This document shows, piece after piece, positions 8,097 through 16,538 of a stretch of DNA of 64,000 nucleotides. Made by a program: the position numbers and the translations under genes. The notes below the pieces were generated by a model. It was not told the DNA's origin. It worked only from the letters and a program-made list of their open reading frames with translations, and ran no database searches. Positions within the stretch are counted from its first letter, which is position 1; each line of letters starts with the position of its first letter. Origin of the DNA: Emticicia aquatica. Its GTDB lineage: Bacteria > Bacteroidota > Bacteroidia > Cytophagales > Spirosomataceae. The stretch covers positions 744,001 through 808,000 of the forward strand of contig NZ_CAKLPY010000001.1 of the NCBI RefSeq assembly GCF_923079645.1. The letters run 5' to 3'.

Positions 8097-10653
8097 CAGA
8101 ATTTATTTTTTCTATTGTTTCTAAAAACGAATGTTGTATGACTGAATGATTAAAATAGAGACTGGTAAGATTGCTCGTAACTGCCGAAATTAAATCGAAA
8201 ACTTGTGCTAAAGTTTGGTCTAATTCTGGTCTATATTGCGTGTCTCCGTCTGCCTTGATTAAACTTTCAGCATCAATTAATTTTATTTTTGTACTTGCCT
8301 CTAAAACTGTTTTTTCGGCTAAGTTCAAGCGGTTTGGTTCAATACTTTTAGGTAATTTCGATAAGCAGTTTGAAAGTGTATCCAACAAAAACGATAGCGT
8401 ATAAGGCAAGTTTTTTTCCAAGAAAATCATGTTCAAAACTGTCACCAAACTAATATGAGATTTGTAAATATTGCGATATTGGGCTAGCAAATGGTGATTT
8501 TCTAAGACCGCTTCCATCAGTACGTTTTCTACCTCTTCATTATTTTTGAAGCTAAAAGCCGAACGCAAAACTGACACAAGCGAGAGAATCCGTTCGATGT
8601 TTTTGCCTGCTTCGAGTAAATAAAATCCGTTATCTCTTGGCAAAGTTTCAAAGATATTTCCGTAAAAAGCAAAAAGGCGTGTATAAAGCATATCTAGCCC
8701 ATGAGTGGCTTGATTGATGTTTGCAGAGCTAGAACTTTTAATGGAAATCAAGCTTTCTTCTATCAAATTAATAATTCTACGGGTATCATAGTTCCATTTC
8801 TCACTGACTTGTTGGGTTGTACGGAGCAAAGTCTGAATATCATAAGCCACAGAACCTCTTTTTTTAACATCACTAATCAAACTGAATAATTCGGTTGTTG
8901 GGTTTTCAAAAATTGAGGTATCTTCTTCTTCCGTAAAACCTGGATAAGTGAGCGTTAAATGCGTTAATGATTTGAACAAAACCACCAAGTATTCAGGCTG
9001 TTTTTGTCCTTTGTCATTTACATTTTCGTTGAGTCGGTCAAGAATAATTTTCAAGAAACTCGTTAAGGCCATGGTGCGTTCCAACAAACGACCTACCCAA
9101 AAAAGATTTTCGGCATTCCGACTTGTCAATGAGTTATTATGTTGATTGGAGGTGTTTTTACGCACCACAATTCGTTCATAATGCTCTGTTGGAGTGTCGG
9201 TTACAATCCAAGTATCTTTTGATAAACCACCTAATTGATTTGAAATTACAAATTTATCTTTGACTGGAGAACTGCGAGTAAGCCCACCTTGCATTACTTT
9301 ATAGTCATTGCCATCCGAAACCAAAAATGCTCGCATGGCAGCAAAACGAGGTACCAATTTGCCATCTATGAACGAAGGTGTGGTTGATAAACTTACTTCT
9401 TGTTGAGCTACAAAATCTTTTGGATTTCGTCGAATCATCGTTTGTAATTCGAGCAATTGGTCTTTGGTCAACATTCTACCATAAATTGACTTGAAACCTT
9501 GTTTTCGATTGGCTTTTTTGATGATTAACTTCGGAATATTCTCAAGAACAAAATTTAATTCCTTGGGCTGACCGCACCACCAAGTTGCTACCGAATTCAT
9601 TAGTAATGGTTCATCTAGCAAAAATTTACAAGCATTTTGCATAAATGCCATCAAACCATAATTTTCTACTACGCTCGTTCCAGGAGGATTCAAGACCGCC
9701 ACATTTCCCAAACGCATCACTTGTAATAAGCCTGGAACGCCTAAAAGTGAGTTTTCTTTCAATTCAAGTGGGTCACACCATTCGTCATCTACTCTTCGGA
9801 TAATCACATCTACTCGCTCTAATTGGTCAATTGATTTTAGCCAAACAAAACCATCCCTTACCATCAAATCGCTGCCTTGAACGAGCGTATAACCAAGATA
9901 AGAAGATAAATAAACGTGTTCAAAATAGGTTTCATTGCCTGGCCCTGGCGTGAGGAAAACAACATTTGGATTTTCGTTTGAAATATTTCCAAGTGTAGCA
10001 ACAGTTTGCTGTAAATGATTAAAATAGGGTGAAAGCCGATTACGGTAGATATTTTTGTTTAATTCTGGAAAAACCTTGGCCATTACAGTACGGTTTTCAA
10101 GTGCATAACCTGAGCCAGATGGCGATTGCGTGCGATTATCCAATAACCACATTTTTCCATCGGGGCCACGAGCCATGTCACAAGCGTACAAAAGTAGTTG
10201 ATTTTGCAGTTTTTGCTTTATATCAAAACATGGCAAAAGAAAGCCAGAATTATCAAAAACTAGCTCGGCAGGAATAATAGATTTTTTTATTAATAACTGT
10301 GGGCCGTAAATATCTCGTAAAATAAGGTCTAACAAATGAGCTCTTTGTTTGAGCCCTTTTTCAATGGTTTGCCATTCTTTTTGATGGATCAAAAATGGAA
10401 TCGGGTCAAGTTTCCAAGGTCTGTTTATTCCGTTATTATTATCATAAACGTTATAAGTTACGCCATTTTCTTTTAATTTATTGATGATTTCTTGGTTACG
10501 CACTTCAAGTTCTTCAATGCCAATTGACTCCAAAGTATCAAAAAGACTTTGCCAATAAGGTTTCACCAGACCATTATGGTCGATTACTTCATCGTAAGAG
10601 TTAATTACTTTTTTATATGAATTAAGAAGGCTCAAAGATATATCTTTCGTCAT
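8086..10653 (-). CDS. Circularly permuted ATP-grasp plus alpha-E domain protein
   Basis: An 855-residue fusion. The first about 490 residues match the circularly permuted ATP-grasp type 2 family (older names DUF404/DUF407), with an RPWKLDPIPFLI opening and the conserved PGPGNETYFEH and RRVDDEWCDPLE stretches. Residues about 505-850 match the helical alpha-E domain, starting with SRNAENLFWVGRLLERT. In many bacteria these are two adjacent genes; here they are one. ATP-grasp enzymes of this type are predicted to form amide bonds with ATP; alpha-E has no known activity. It sits in the middle of the three-gene set and overlaps the downstream transglutaminase gene. A hairpin lies between it and the upstream DUF2126 gene. 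Confidence 0.9.
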   Translation of the reverse strand: MTKDISLSLLNSYKKVINSYDEVIDHNGLVKPYWQSLFDTLESIGIEELEVRNQEIINKLKENGVTYNVYDNNNGINRPWKLDPIPFLIHQKEWQTIEKGLKQRAHLLDLILRDIYGPQLLIKKSIIPAELVFDNSGFLLPCFDIKQKLQNQLLLYACDMARGPDGKMWLLDNRTQSPSGSGYALENRTVMAKVFPELNKNIYRNRLSPYFNHLQQTVATLGNISNENPNVVFLTPGPGNETYFEHVYLSSYLGYTLVQGSDLMVRDGFVWLKSIDQLERVDVIIRRVDDEWCDPLELKENSLLGVPGLLQVMRLGNVAVLNPPGTSVVENYGLMAFMQNACKFLLDEPLLMNSVATWWCGQPKELNFVLENIPKLIIKKANRKQGFKSIYGRMLTKDQLLELQTMIRRNPKDFVAQQEVSLSTTPSFIDGKLVPRFAAMRAFLVSDGNDYKVMQGGLTRSSPVKDKFVISNQLGGLSKDTWIVTDTPTEHYERIVVRKNTSNQHNNSLTSRNAENLFWVGRLLERTMALTSFLKIILDRLNENVNDKGQKQPEYLVVLFKSLTHLTLTYPGFTEEEDTSIFENPTTELFSLISDVKKRGSVAYDIQTLLRTTQQVSEKWNYDTRRIINLIEESLISIKSSSSANINQATHGLDMLYTRLFAFYGNIFETLPRDNGFYLLEAGKNIERILSLVSVLRSAFSFKNNEEVENVLMEAVLENHHLLAQYRNIYKSHISLVTVLNMIFLEKNLPYTLSFLLDTLSNCLSKLPKSIEPNRLNLAEKTVLEASTKIKLIDAESLIKADGDTQYRPELDQTLAQVFDLISAVTSNLTSLYFNHSVIQHSFLETIEKINSDEI

Positions 10654-10752
10654 TTGTTGATTTTATAGGGTTGATGCTCCATCTTTCACAAAATAATGCT
10701 TTTTAACTGTAAAAACCCAATAAATTCTTGAATTAAGCGTAAAAACTAATCC

Positions 10753-10786
10753 CCGATGCTTTAAGTATTTTTACTCAAAGCATCGG
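10753..10786 (-). terminator. Hairpin between the DUF2126 and ATP-grasp genes
   Basis: Arms CCGATGCTTT (10753-10762) and AAAGCATCGG (10777-10786) extend inward with AGTA/TACT around a TTTT loop, giving about 15 pairs with one mismatch. On the minus strand a TTTTT run follows after a few bases. It could end or attenuate transcription within the gene set. Confidence 0.6.
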
Positions 10787-10796
10787 ATTGAAAATT

Positions 10797-13700
10797 TCAG
10801 ACTTTGGCTTTCCAATAGTGTCTTAAATCTAATGTACTCGGATATTCAGGGTTTACTAGCTCAATAGGTGTGTCAGGCTTGAGGTCTGATTTATTTTGAG
10901 CCACAAATCTCGATACCGTTGGCGTATTAATAACTGGAGCAGTTTGCTCAATGGTGCTTGACGGCGTATGACCAAAATCCCAAAAACGGCTGATTTTTCT
11001 AGATTCTGCTTCGTAGCTATTTACAGGATAAGTATCAAAACTTCTACCTCCAGGATGAGAAACAAAGTAAGTGCAACCGCCTAAAACCCGATTATTCCAA
11101 GTATCAACAATGTCAAAAACAAGTGGAGCATCAACACCAATATTTGGGTGCAATGCCGAGGGCGGATTCCATGCTTTGTAGCGAATTCCAGCCACATATT
11201 CTCCTTTTGTTCCTGTACTTCTCAACGGAATTCGGCATCCTTTACAGAGCAAAATATGGCGTTCTGGAATAATTCCCGAAACTTTTACTTGTAATCTTTC
11301 GAGTGATGAGTCAACAAAACGAGCCGTACCCGAATTTGATAATTCTTCACCCAAAACGTGCCATGGCTCGATTCCTAAGCGAATTTCTAGCTGAATATTA
11401 TCAACCGTGATTCCGCCATGATGTGGAAATCTGAATTCAAAGAATGGATCAAACCACGAAATATCAAAGTCATAACCAGCATCTTTGAGGTCATTTACCA
11501 CATCAACCATATCCAAATAAGCAAAATGTGGTAATAAAAATTTATCGTGTAATTCTGTTCCCCAACGGATAAGCTTTTTCTTATAAGGGTTTTTCCAGAA
11601 TTTTGCCACTAACGCCCGCACCAATAAGGTTTGTACCAAATTCATGTGTTTGTGAGGCGGCATATCAAAAGCTCGCAATTCTAAAATTCCTAGTCGCCCA
11701 GTTGATGAATCGGGCGAGTAAAGTTTATCAATACAAAATTCAGTTCGATGTGTATTTCCTGTAATATCTGTCAATAAATTCCTAAAAATTCTATCGACTA
11801 ACCAAAAAGGAACTTCGCCTTTTTCTGGAATTTGGTCAAAGGCTATTTCCATTTCATAAAGGCGTTCATCACGCCCTTCGTCAATGCGTGGAGCTTGACT
11901 TGTTGGGCCAATAAATGGTCCTGCAAAAAGATAGCTCAAAGCAGGATGATGTTGCCAGTAAGTAATAAGGCTACGCAATAAATCTGGACGTCTGAGCAAG
12001 GGACTATCTTCTGGTTTTGATGCTCCAAGTGTTACGTGGTTGCCTCCGCCAGTACCAGTGTGACGCCCATCAACCATGAACTTGTCAGTTCCAAGGCGAG
12101 CAAAAAAGGCCTCTTCGTACAAAGCAGAAGTATTATCAACGATTTCTTGCCACGATTTGGCAGGATGAACGTTTACCTCAATAACTCCAGGGTCTGGGGT
12201 TACCATCATTTTCTCAATCCGATAATCAGATTTTGGCTGATAACCTTCAATTCTCACGGGAATTTGCAATTTTTCAGCAGTGGTTTCAACTGAGGCAATT
12301 AAATCGAGATAGGTTTCGAGATAATCTGTTGGCGGTAAGAAAACGTAAATAATTCCGTCACGTTCTTCAACACACAAAGCTGTTGCAAATGTATCAACTT
12401 CAAAAAGTAAATTTTCTTTTTCAGCAGTTTCTTCTTCTGCAACCTTTTTTTCAGGTGCTTTATAATTGGGTGAAGTTTTACCATATCGCTCCTCAACAGT
12501 TTGAGCATAATCACCCAAAGGAGGTAATTCTTCAAATAAACTTCTTTCTACTGGATATTCACGTTTTTGTTTTGAAGTTTTGGGCAAAGACTCTAAAGGT
12601 AAACGTAAACCGATTGGTGAGTTTCCAGGAATTAAATAACATTGCTGACGGCGGAATTCCCAAACACAACTTGTCCAATTGGCAGTTTCATGTATCCATT
12701 TCAAAGGCAGAACAAACCCTGAAGGGTTATTTAAGCCTTTTTCAAGTAATTTTGCTAGTGTATGTCGCTGAACAGAATCTTTTAAATTTACCGCTAAAGG
12801 GTCGAGATTAACAGGTAATTTACCTTCTTCCAATGCCCAATAAATAGGGTCTTCGTAAGTAGGAGTAATATTTTTTATGTCGATTCCAAGATACTTTGTA
12901 AGTTCGATAGCGAAGCGTTCGGCATCATGGAAAGTAAATTTTGTTTCGCCTTCTTTTGCTACTAAATCATCGTTTTTCCAGATTGGTAGTCCATCTTTTC
13001 TCCAATAAAGTGCATATTGCCAACGAGGAAATAATTCGCCAGGATACCATTTGCCTTGTCCAAAATGTAATAATCCTCCATGTGCAAAACGTTGTTTTAA
13101 TCGTAGAGCTAAATCATACGCAAGTTTGCGTTTGAGTGGGCCATCTGCAGTTGAGTTCCATTCTGGCGACTCAAAATCATCAATCGAAACGAAAGTTGGT
13201 TCTCCACCCATAGTAAGCCTTACATCGCCTTCGATTAAGTCTTTTTCTACCACATTTCCTACTTGCATTACCTTTTCCCATTGTTGTTCGGTATAAGGTT
13301 TTGTCACTCTTGGGTCTTCATGAATCCGAAAAACACTATTATCGAACTCAAAACTTACTTCACAAACATCGGTTGCTCCTGTAATTGGTGCAGCACTTGC
13401 ATAATCAGGTGTGCAACTAAGTGGAATATGTCCTTCACTTGCAAAAAGTCCTGATGTTGGGTCAAGTCCAATCCAGCCTGCACCTGGAACATAAGTTTCT
13501 ACCCAAGCGTGTAAATCAGTAAAGTCTTTTTCGGGGCCAGACGGGCCGTCCAATGATTTTATATCCGAAGTGAGTTGTACCAAATATCCCGATACGAATC
13601 TTGTTGCTAGGCCAAAGCTTCGTAAAATTTGTACCAAAAGCCACGCAAAATCTCGACAAGAACCGCTTCCAATAGTTAGGGTTTCTTCGCAATTTTGAAC

Positions 13701-14198
13701 ACCAGTTTCTAATCTAATATTGTATTTGAGTGCATTGTAAACTTGTTGATTGGCATAAACCAAAAAATCGACAATATTAATATCTTTTTTGATAAACATT
13801 TGGTCGATGAAATGCTTGGTTTTTTCACCAACATCTTTTACTTCTAAATAGGGAACAAGCTCTTTTTGAAGCGTTGTTTCGTATTTAAAAGGAAATTTTT
13901 CAGCGTATTCTTCTACAAAAAAATCGAAAGGATTAATTACTTGCAATTTGGCAATAACTTCTACTTCGATGCGTAATTCGGTAGTTTTGTCAGGAAAAAC
14001 AACCCTTGCTTGGTAATTACCGAAAGGGTCTTGCTGCCAATTAATAAAATGGTTTTCGGGAAAAATCTTGAAAGAATAACTTTCAATTTGTGTTCGTGAA
14101 TGAGCAGCAGGTCTTAACCGAAAAATATGAGGTGAAAGATTAACACTCCTATCAAATTTATAGGCTGTTTTATGCGAAATGGCAACTTTTATAGACAT
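10797..14198 (-). CDS. Transglutaminase plus DUF2126 (predicted amidoligase) protein
   Basis: A 1133-residue two-part protein. Residues 1 to about 290 form a transglutaminase-like domain with C181 in GSCRDFAW, H230 in LHAWVETY and D246 in LDPTSG. The remainder, from about residue 300, is DUF2126; readable landmarks are LTMGGEPTF, GRHTGTGGGNHVTLG, LRAFDMPPHKHMN and HPGGRSFDTYPVNSYEAESR near the end. DUF2126 has been assigned by comparative genomics to the glutamine synthetase-like carboxylate-amine ligase fold. Full-length family members of 1100-1150 residues are usual, so the gene is intact. There is no signal peptide, so it should act in the cytoplasm. It is the first gene of the set with the ATP-grasp/alpha-E and transglutaminase genes. 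The ligated substrate is unknown. Confidence 0.92.
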   Translation of the reverse strand: MSIKVAISHKTAYKFDRSVNLSPHIFRLRPAAHSRTQIESYSFKIFPENHFINWQQDPFGNYQARVVFPDKTTELRIEVEVIAKLQVINPFDFFVEEYAEKFPFKYETTLQKELVPYLEVKDVGEKTKHFIDQMFIKKDINIVDFLVYANQQVYNALKYNIRLETGVQNCEETLTIGSGSCRDFAWLLVQILRSFGLATRFVSGYLVQLTSDIKSLDGPSGPEKDFTDLHAWVETYVPGAGWIGLDPTSGLFASEGHIPLSCTPDYASAAPITGATDVCEVSFEFDNSVFRIHEDPRVTKPYTEQQWEKVMQVGNVVEKDLIEGDVRLTMGGEPTFVSIDDFESPEWNSTADGPLKRKLAYDLALRLKQRFAHGGLLHFGQGKWYPGELFPRWQYALYWRKDGLPIWKNDDLVAKEGETKFTFHDAERFAIELTKYLGIDIKNITPTYEDPIYWALEEGKLPVNLDPLAVNLKDSVQRHTLAKLLEKGLNNPSGFVLPLKWIHETANWTSCVWEFRRQQCYLIPGNSPIGLRLPLESLPKTSKQKREYPVERSLFEELPPLGDYAQTVEERYGKTSPNYKAPEKKVAEEETAEKENLLFEVDTFATALCVEERDGIIYVFLPPTDYLETYLDLIASVETTAEKLQIPVRIEGYQPKSDYRIEKMMVTPDPGVIEVNVHPAKSWQEIVDNTSALYEEAFFARLGTDKFMVDGRHTGTGGGNHVTLGASKPEDSPLLRRPDLLRSLITYWQHHPALSYLFAGPFIGPTSQAPRIDEGRDERLYEMEIAFDQIPEKGEVPFWLVDRIFRNLLTDITGNTHRTEFCIDKLYSPDSSTGRLGILELRAFDMPPHKHMNLVQTLLVRALVAKFWKNPYKKKLIRWGTELHDKFLLPHFAYLDMVDVVNDLKDAGYDFDISWFDPFFEFRFPHHGGITVDNIQLEIRLGIEPWHVLGEELSNSGTARFVDSSLERLQVKVSGIIPERHILLCKGCRIPLRSTGTKGEYVAGIRYKAWNPPSALHPNIGVDAPLVFDIVDTWNNRVLGGCTYFVSHPGGRSFDTYPVNSYEAESRKISRFWDFGHTPSSTIEQTAPVINTPTVSRFVAQNKSDLKPDTPIELVNPEYPSTLDLRHYWKAKV

Positions 14199-14515
14199 AA
14201 GTATTTTTTAGCTTAGAATCAACTATCCTAAATATAGAACTAAAAAAAATATTTTGTAACAGTAGTTTAAATTAAATCATAAAAACCCTTGAAAAATAAA
14301 ATTTTTTGGTGGATTAATGCAAGAAAATAATTTTAATCTCTGAATACTTGGAGAGAACTTTTCAGTCGAAGAAAAAATGTTTTATGAAAGTTTCGTTTTA
14401 ACCTTACTATATTTTCAGCAAATATTAATCAGCAAGAATGAAATAAAAAATTCTTGGTAGAACTGCCATATAATGACTTATCTACCAGGAAAATAATGAT
14501 TTTTTTTGCAAAAAA
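14199..14515. other. Intergenic region, 317 bp
   Basis: AT-rich DNA between two minus-strand genes. It should contain the promoter of the DUF2126 gene, though I find no clear TAnnTTTG element, and it holds the hairpin at 14453-14489. Nothing else is recognisable; no open frame of useful length is present. Confidence 0.5.
14453..14489 (-). terminator. Possible terminator of the TIM-barrel gene
   Basis: CTTGGTAG (14453-14460) pairs with CTACCAGG (14482-14489) with one G-T wobble around a 21-base loop. On the minus strand it is followed by AATTTTTTATTT. Confidence 0.5.
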
Positions 14516-15469
14516 TTAAGCTCCAACAGCTTTTGCAACCGAAGCTTTCATTTTCTCAAGGCCGATTTTCGCAGCGTCGAAAGCAGGCATTTTCCAATAA
14601 TCTTCGTTGAAAAGCTCTAAAGAAAGCACAATTGGGGTGTTTTTTTGGTTTAAAATCTGAAATATTTGGTCGAGTGGAGCAACGCCATCACCTGGGAAAA
14701 CTCGGTAACTGTCATTGATTTTTTCTCGTGAAAGGTTGGCTGGATAATCATTGACGTGAAACATCTGCATGCACTCACCGTTGAGCATTTTTAAGGCATT
14801 AAAATCCGAACCGCCTTTGTATAAATGATAAACATCTGACAACACAACTGCTTTTGGGTGTCCAGTTTCTGAAGCAACAAAAAGAGCTTCACCGAAAAGA
14901 TGTAAATTTGCCGAAAATCCCCACATTTCTAATTGTGGTAACACGCCCATTTCATCACCCAAGTCGAGCATTTTTCGGTATCTTGCAGCAGCTTTTTGTA
15001 AGTCAATACCCGATTTATTGGTTGCCCCAAATGGTGGAGCGGCAATGCGTTTACAACCGATTTCGGACAACATTCCCATTTCTCTTTTGGTTTGTTCTAA
15101 AGCTTTAGCACGTTGATTTGGGTCATCAACAATCCAAGTCGCAAAACCAATGGCATCCTCAATTTGAATACCTAAATCTTTGACTTTTTGTCGAACATCT
15201 TTCAGATTACCACCTTTGGCAACGTAAGATTCTAGTGTATTTATCCAAATTTCAATGCCAGTGTAGCCAACTTTTGCTGCTAGTTCAATTTCGGCCATCA
15301 AACCGAGATTTTGCTTACGAATTGTACTTGTATTGAGACAAAAACTAAAATTATGTTTAGCAGCATTTTGTGGTTTAGCGGTTACACTTTCAAGACCAAG
15401 TGCCAAGCCCGCTCCAGTTGCTAGGGTTGATTTAATCAGATTTCTACGAGAAATATTGGAAGATTCCAT
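14516..15469 (-). CDS. Tat-exported sugar phosphate isomerase/epimerase-like TIM-barrel protein
   Basis: A 317-residue protein opening with a twin-arginine signal (SRRNLIKSTLATGAGLALG). The mature part is an AP endonuclease family 2 type TIM barrel: GYTGIEIWI near the start, QLEMWGFSANLHLFGEAL, LSDVYHLYKGGSDFNAL, MFHVNDYPA and PGDGVAPLDQIFQIL follow the usual order of metal-site strands in the xylose isomerase-like superfamily. It probably isomerises or epimerises a sugar or hydroxy-keto acid in the periplasm. Such Tat-exported members are common in Bacteroidota and are mostly uncharacterised. It lies 48 bp downstream of the SMP-30-like gene on the same strand, so the two may be co-transcribed. 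Confidence 0.85.
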   Translation of the reverse strand: MESSNISRRNLIKSTLATGAGLALGLESVTAKPQNAAKHNFSFCLNTSTIRKQNLGLMAEIELAAKVGYTGIEIWINTLESYVAKGGNLKDVRQKVKDLGIQIEDAIGFATWIVDDPNQRAKALEQTKREMGMLSEIGCKRIAAPPFGATNKSGIDLQKAAARYRKMLDLGDEMGVLPQLEMWGFSANLHLFGEALFVASETGHPKAVVLSDVYHLYKGGSDFNALKMLNGECMQMFHVNDYPANLSREKINDSYRVFPGDGVAPLDQIFQILNQKNTPIVLSLELFNEDYWKMPAFDAAKIGLEKMKASVAKAVGA

Positions 15470-15517
15470 GAGTTATGAATGAGATTAGAGATAAGATGAT
15501 TCAAAGAAAAATGCTTA

Positions 15518-16414
15518 TTAATTGCCTTTTACTTTCATTTTTAAAGTATAAACTGACTTTGAAGCCGTAATAAATAATGTTTTTCGGTCTTTTCCTCCGA
15601 AAGTAATATTTGCAGTCCAAGGTTCATTAACGTCGATATGCTCTATTTGAGTGCCATTTTTATCGAAAACTGTTACGCCTTTTCCTACTAAATAAACATT
15701 TCCTTGGCGGTCAACGGTCATTCCATCCGAACCCATCGAAGCGAAGAGTTTACGGTCAGTCAAAGTACCATCGCTATTGATGACGTAGGAGTATGTTTTG
15801 CGGTCGCCAATGTCGGCTACATATAAATTTTTACCATCTTTTGTTCCGATGATTCCATTGGGCATCACTAATTCTCTGGCTGCAATTGTCACAGTTTTTT
15901 TATCTGGAGATAAATAATAAACTCGTTTTTCAGGCAATTCCATGGTTGTTCGAGTCCAGTATTTTCTTGGATAAAAAGGGTCAGTAAAATAAATGCCACC
16001 TTTTGGGTCAATCCATAAATCGTTTGGTCCATTGAATTTTTTTCCTTCAAAATCATTGACCAAAACCGTTACATTTTTATTTTTATCGATTTTCCAAAGC
16101 TGATTTTCTAAATCAGCACAAGCAAGAAGGTTGCCATCATGGTCGAAATAAAGCCCATTTGAGCGACCAGTTTTGTCCATATATACTGAAATTATACCGT
16201 CGTTGGCTGACCATTTGTAGATTTTGTCATTAGGTTGGTCGGTAAAGAAAACATTTCCTTCGGCATCAGCGGCAGGGCCTTCGGTGAAAGCATATTCTCC
16301 CGACAGTTTGGTTAAAATTGCTCCTTTAGCAATAATTTTACTTTTAATTTCTTGGGTATAGCCATTTAAAATAAAAAGTAGCAAAAAAAAGATACTCGTT
16401 GAAGTTTTTTTCAT
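15518..16414 (-). CDS. Secreted SMP-30/gluconolactonase-like beta-propeller protein
   Basis: The start is set at the internal ATG giving MKKTSTSIFFLLLFILNGYTQ, a clear signal peptide; the frame runs 36 codons further upstream but that part would read through a terminator hairpin. The mature protein of about 280 residues is a six-bladed propeller: FTEGPAADAEGNVFFTDQP, SNGLYFDHDGNLLACAD, GPNDLWIDPKGGIYFTDPF and DGMTVDRQGNVYL are blade repeats with the metal-binding E, N and D residues of gluconolactonases. It probably hydrolyses a sugar lactone in the periplasm. Its neighbour, a Tat-exported isomerase-like protein, suggests a shared carbohydrate role, which is inference. Confidence 0.87.
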   Translation of the reverse strand: MKKTSTSIFFLLLFILNGYTQEIKSKIIAKGAILTKLSGEYAFTEGPAADAEGNVFFTDQPNDKIYKWSANDGIISVYMDKTGRSNGLYFDHDGNLLACADLENQLWKIDKNKNVTVLVNDFEGKKFNGPNDLWIDPKGGIYFTDPFYPRKYWTRTTMELPEKRVYYLSPDKKTVTIAARELVMPNGIIGTKDGKNLYVADIGDRKTYSYVINSDGTLTDRKLFASMGSDGMTVDRQGNVYLVGKGVTVFDKNGTQIEHIDVNEPWTANITFGGKDRKTLFITASKSVYTLKMKVKGN

Positions 16415-16441
16415 AGGGTGAATAGAGGTTGTATTAAAACG

Positions 16442-16477
16442 AAAAAGGTTATTTCGCATGGCAAAATAACCTTTTTT
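16442..16477 (-). terminator. Terminator after the first molybdopterin subunit gene
   Basis: AAAAAGGTTATTT pairs with AAATAACCTTTTT around a nine-base loop, followed on the minus strand by TTTTTCGTTTT. It separates the hydroxylase operon from the SMP-30-like gene. Confidence 0.8.
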
Positions 16478-16538
16478 AAAGCAAGCCCCAAATGAAGAAC
16501 GATAATGTTTGACTAAAGGCAAAAAAATATCGACTATT

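Noticed and set aside
12383..12811. 142-codon plus-strand open frame inside the DUF2126 gene
   Set aside because: It lies wholly antisense to a gene with clear domain structure, and its translation (rich in Phe, Leu, Gln, Val) has no recognisable pattern or signal.
16415..16522. N-terminal extension of the SMP-30-like protein by 36 codons
   Set aside because: It would include the terminator hairpin of the upstream operon and hide the signal peptide.
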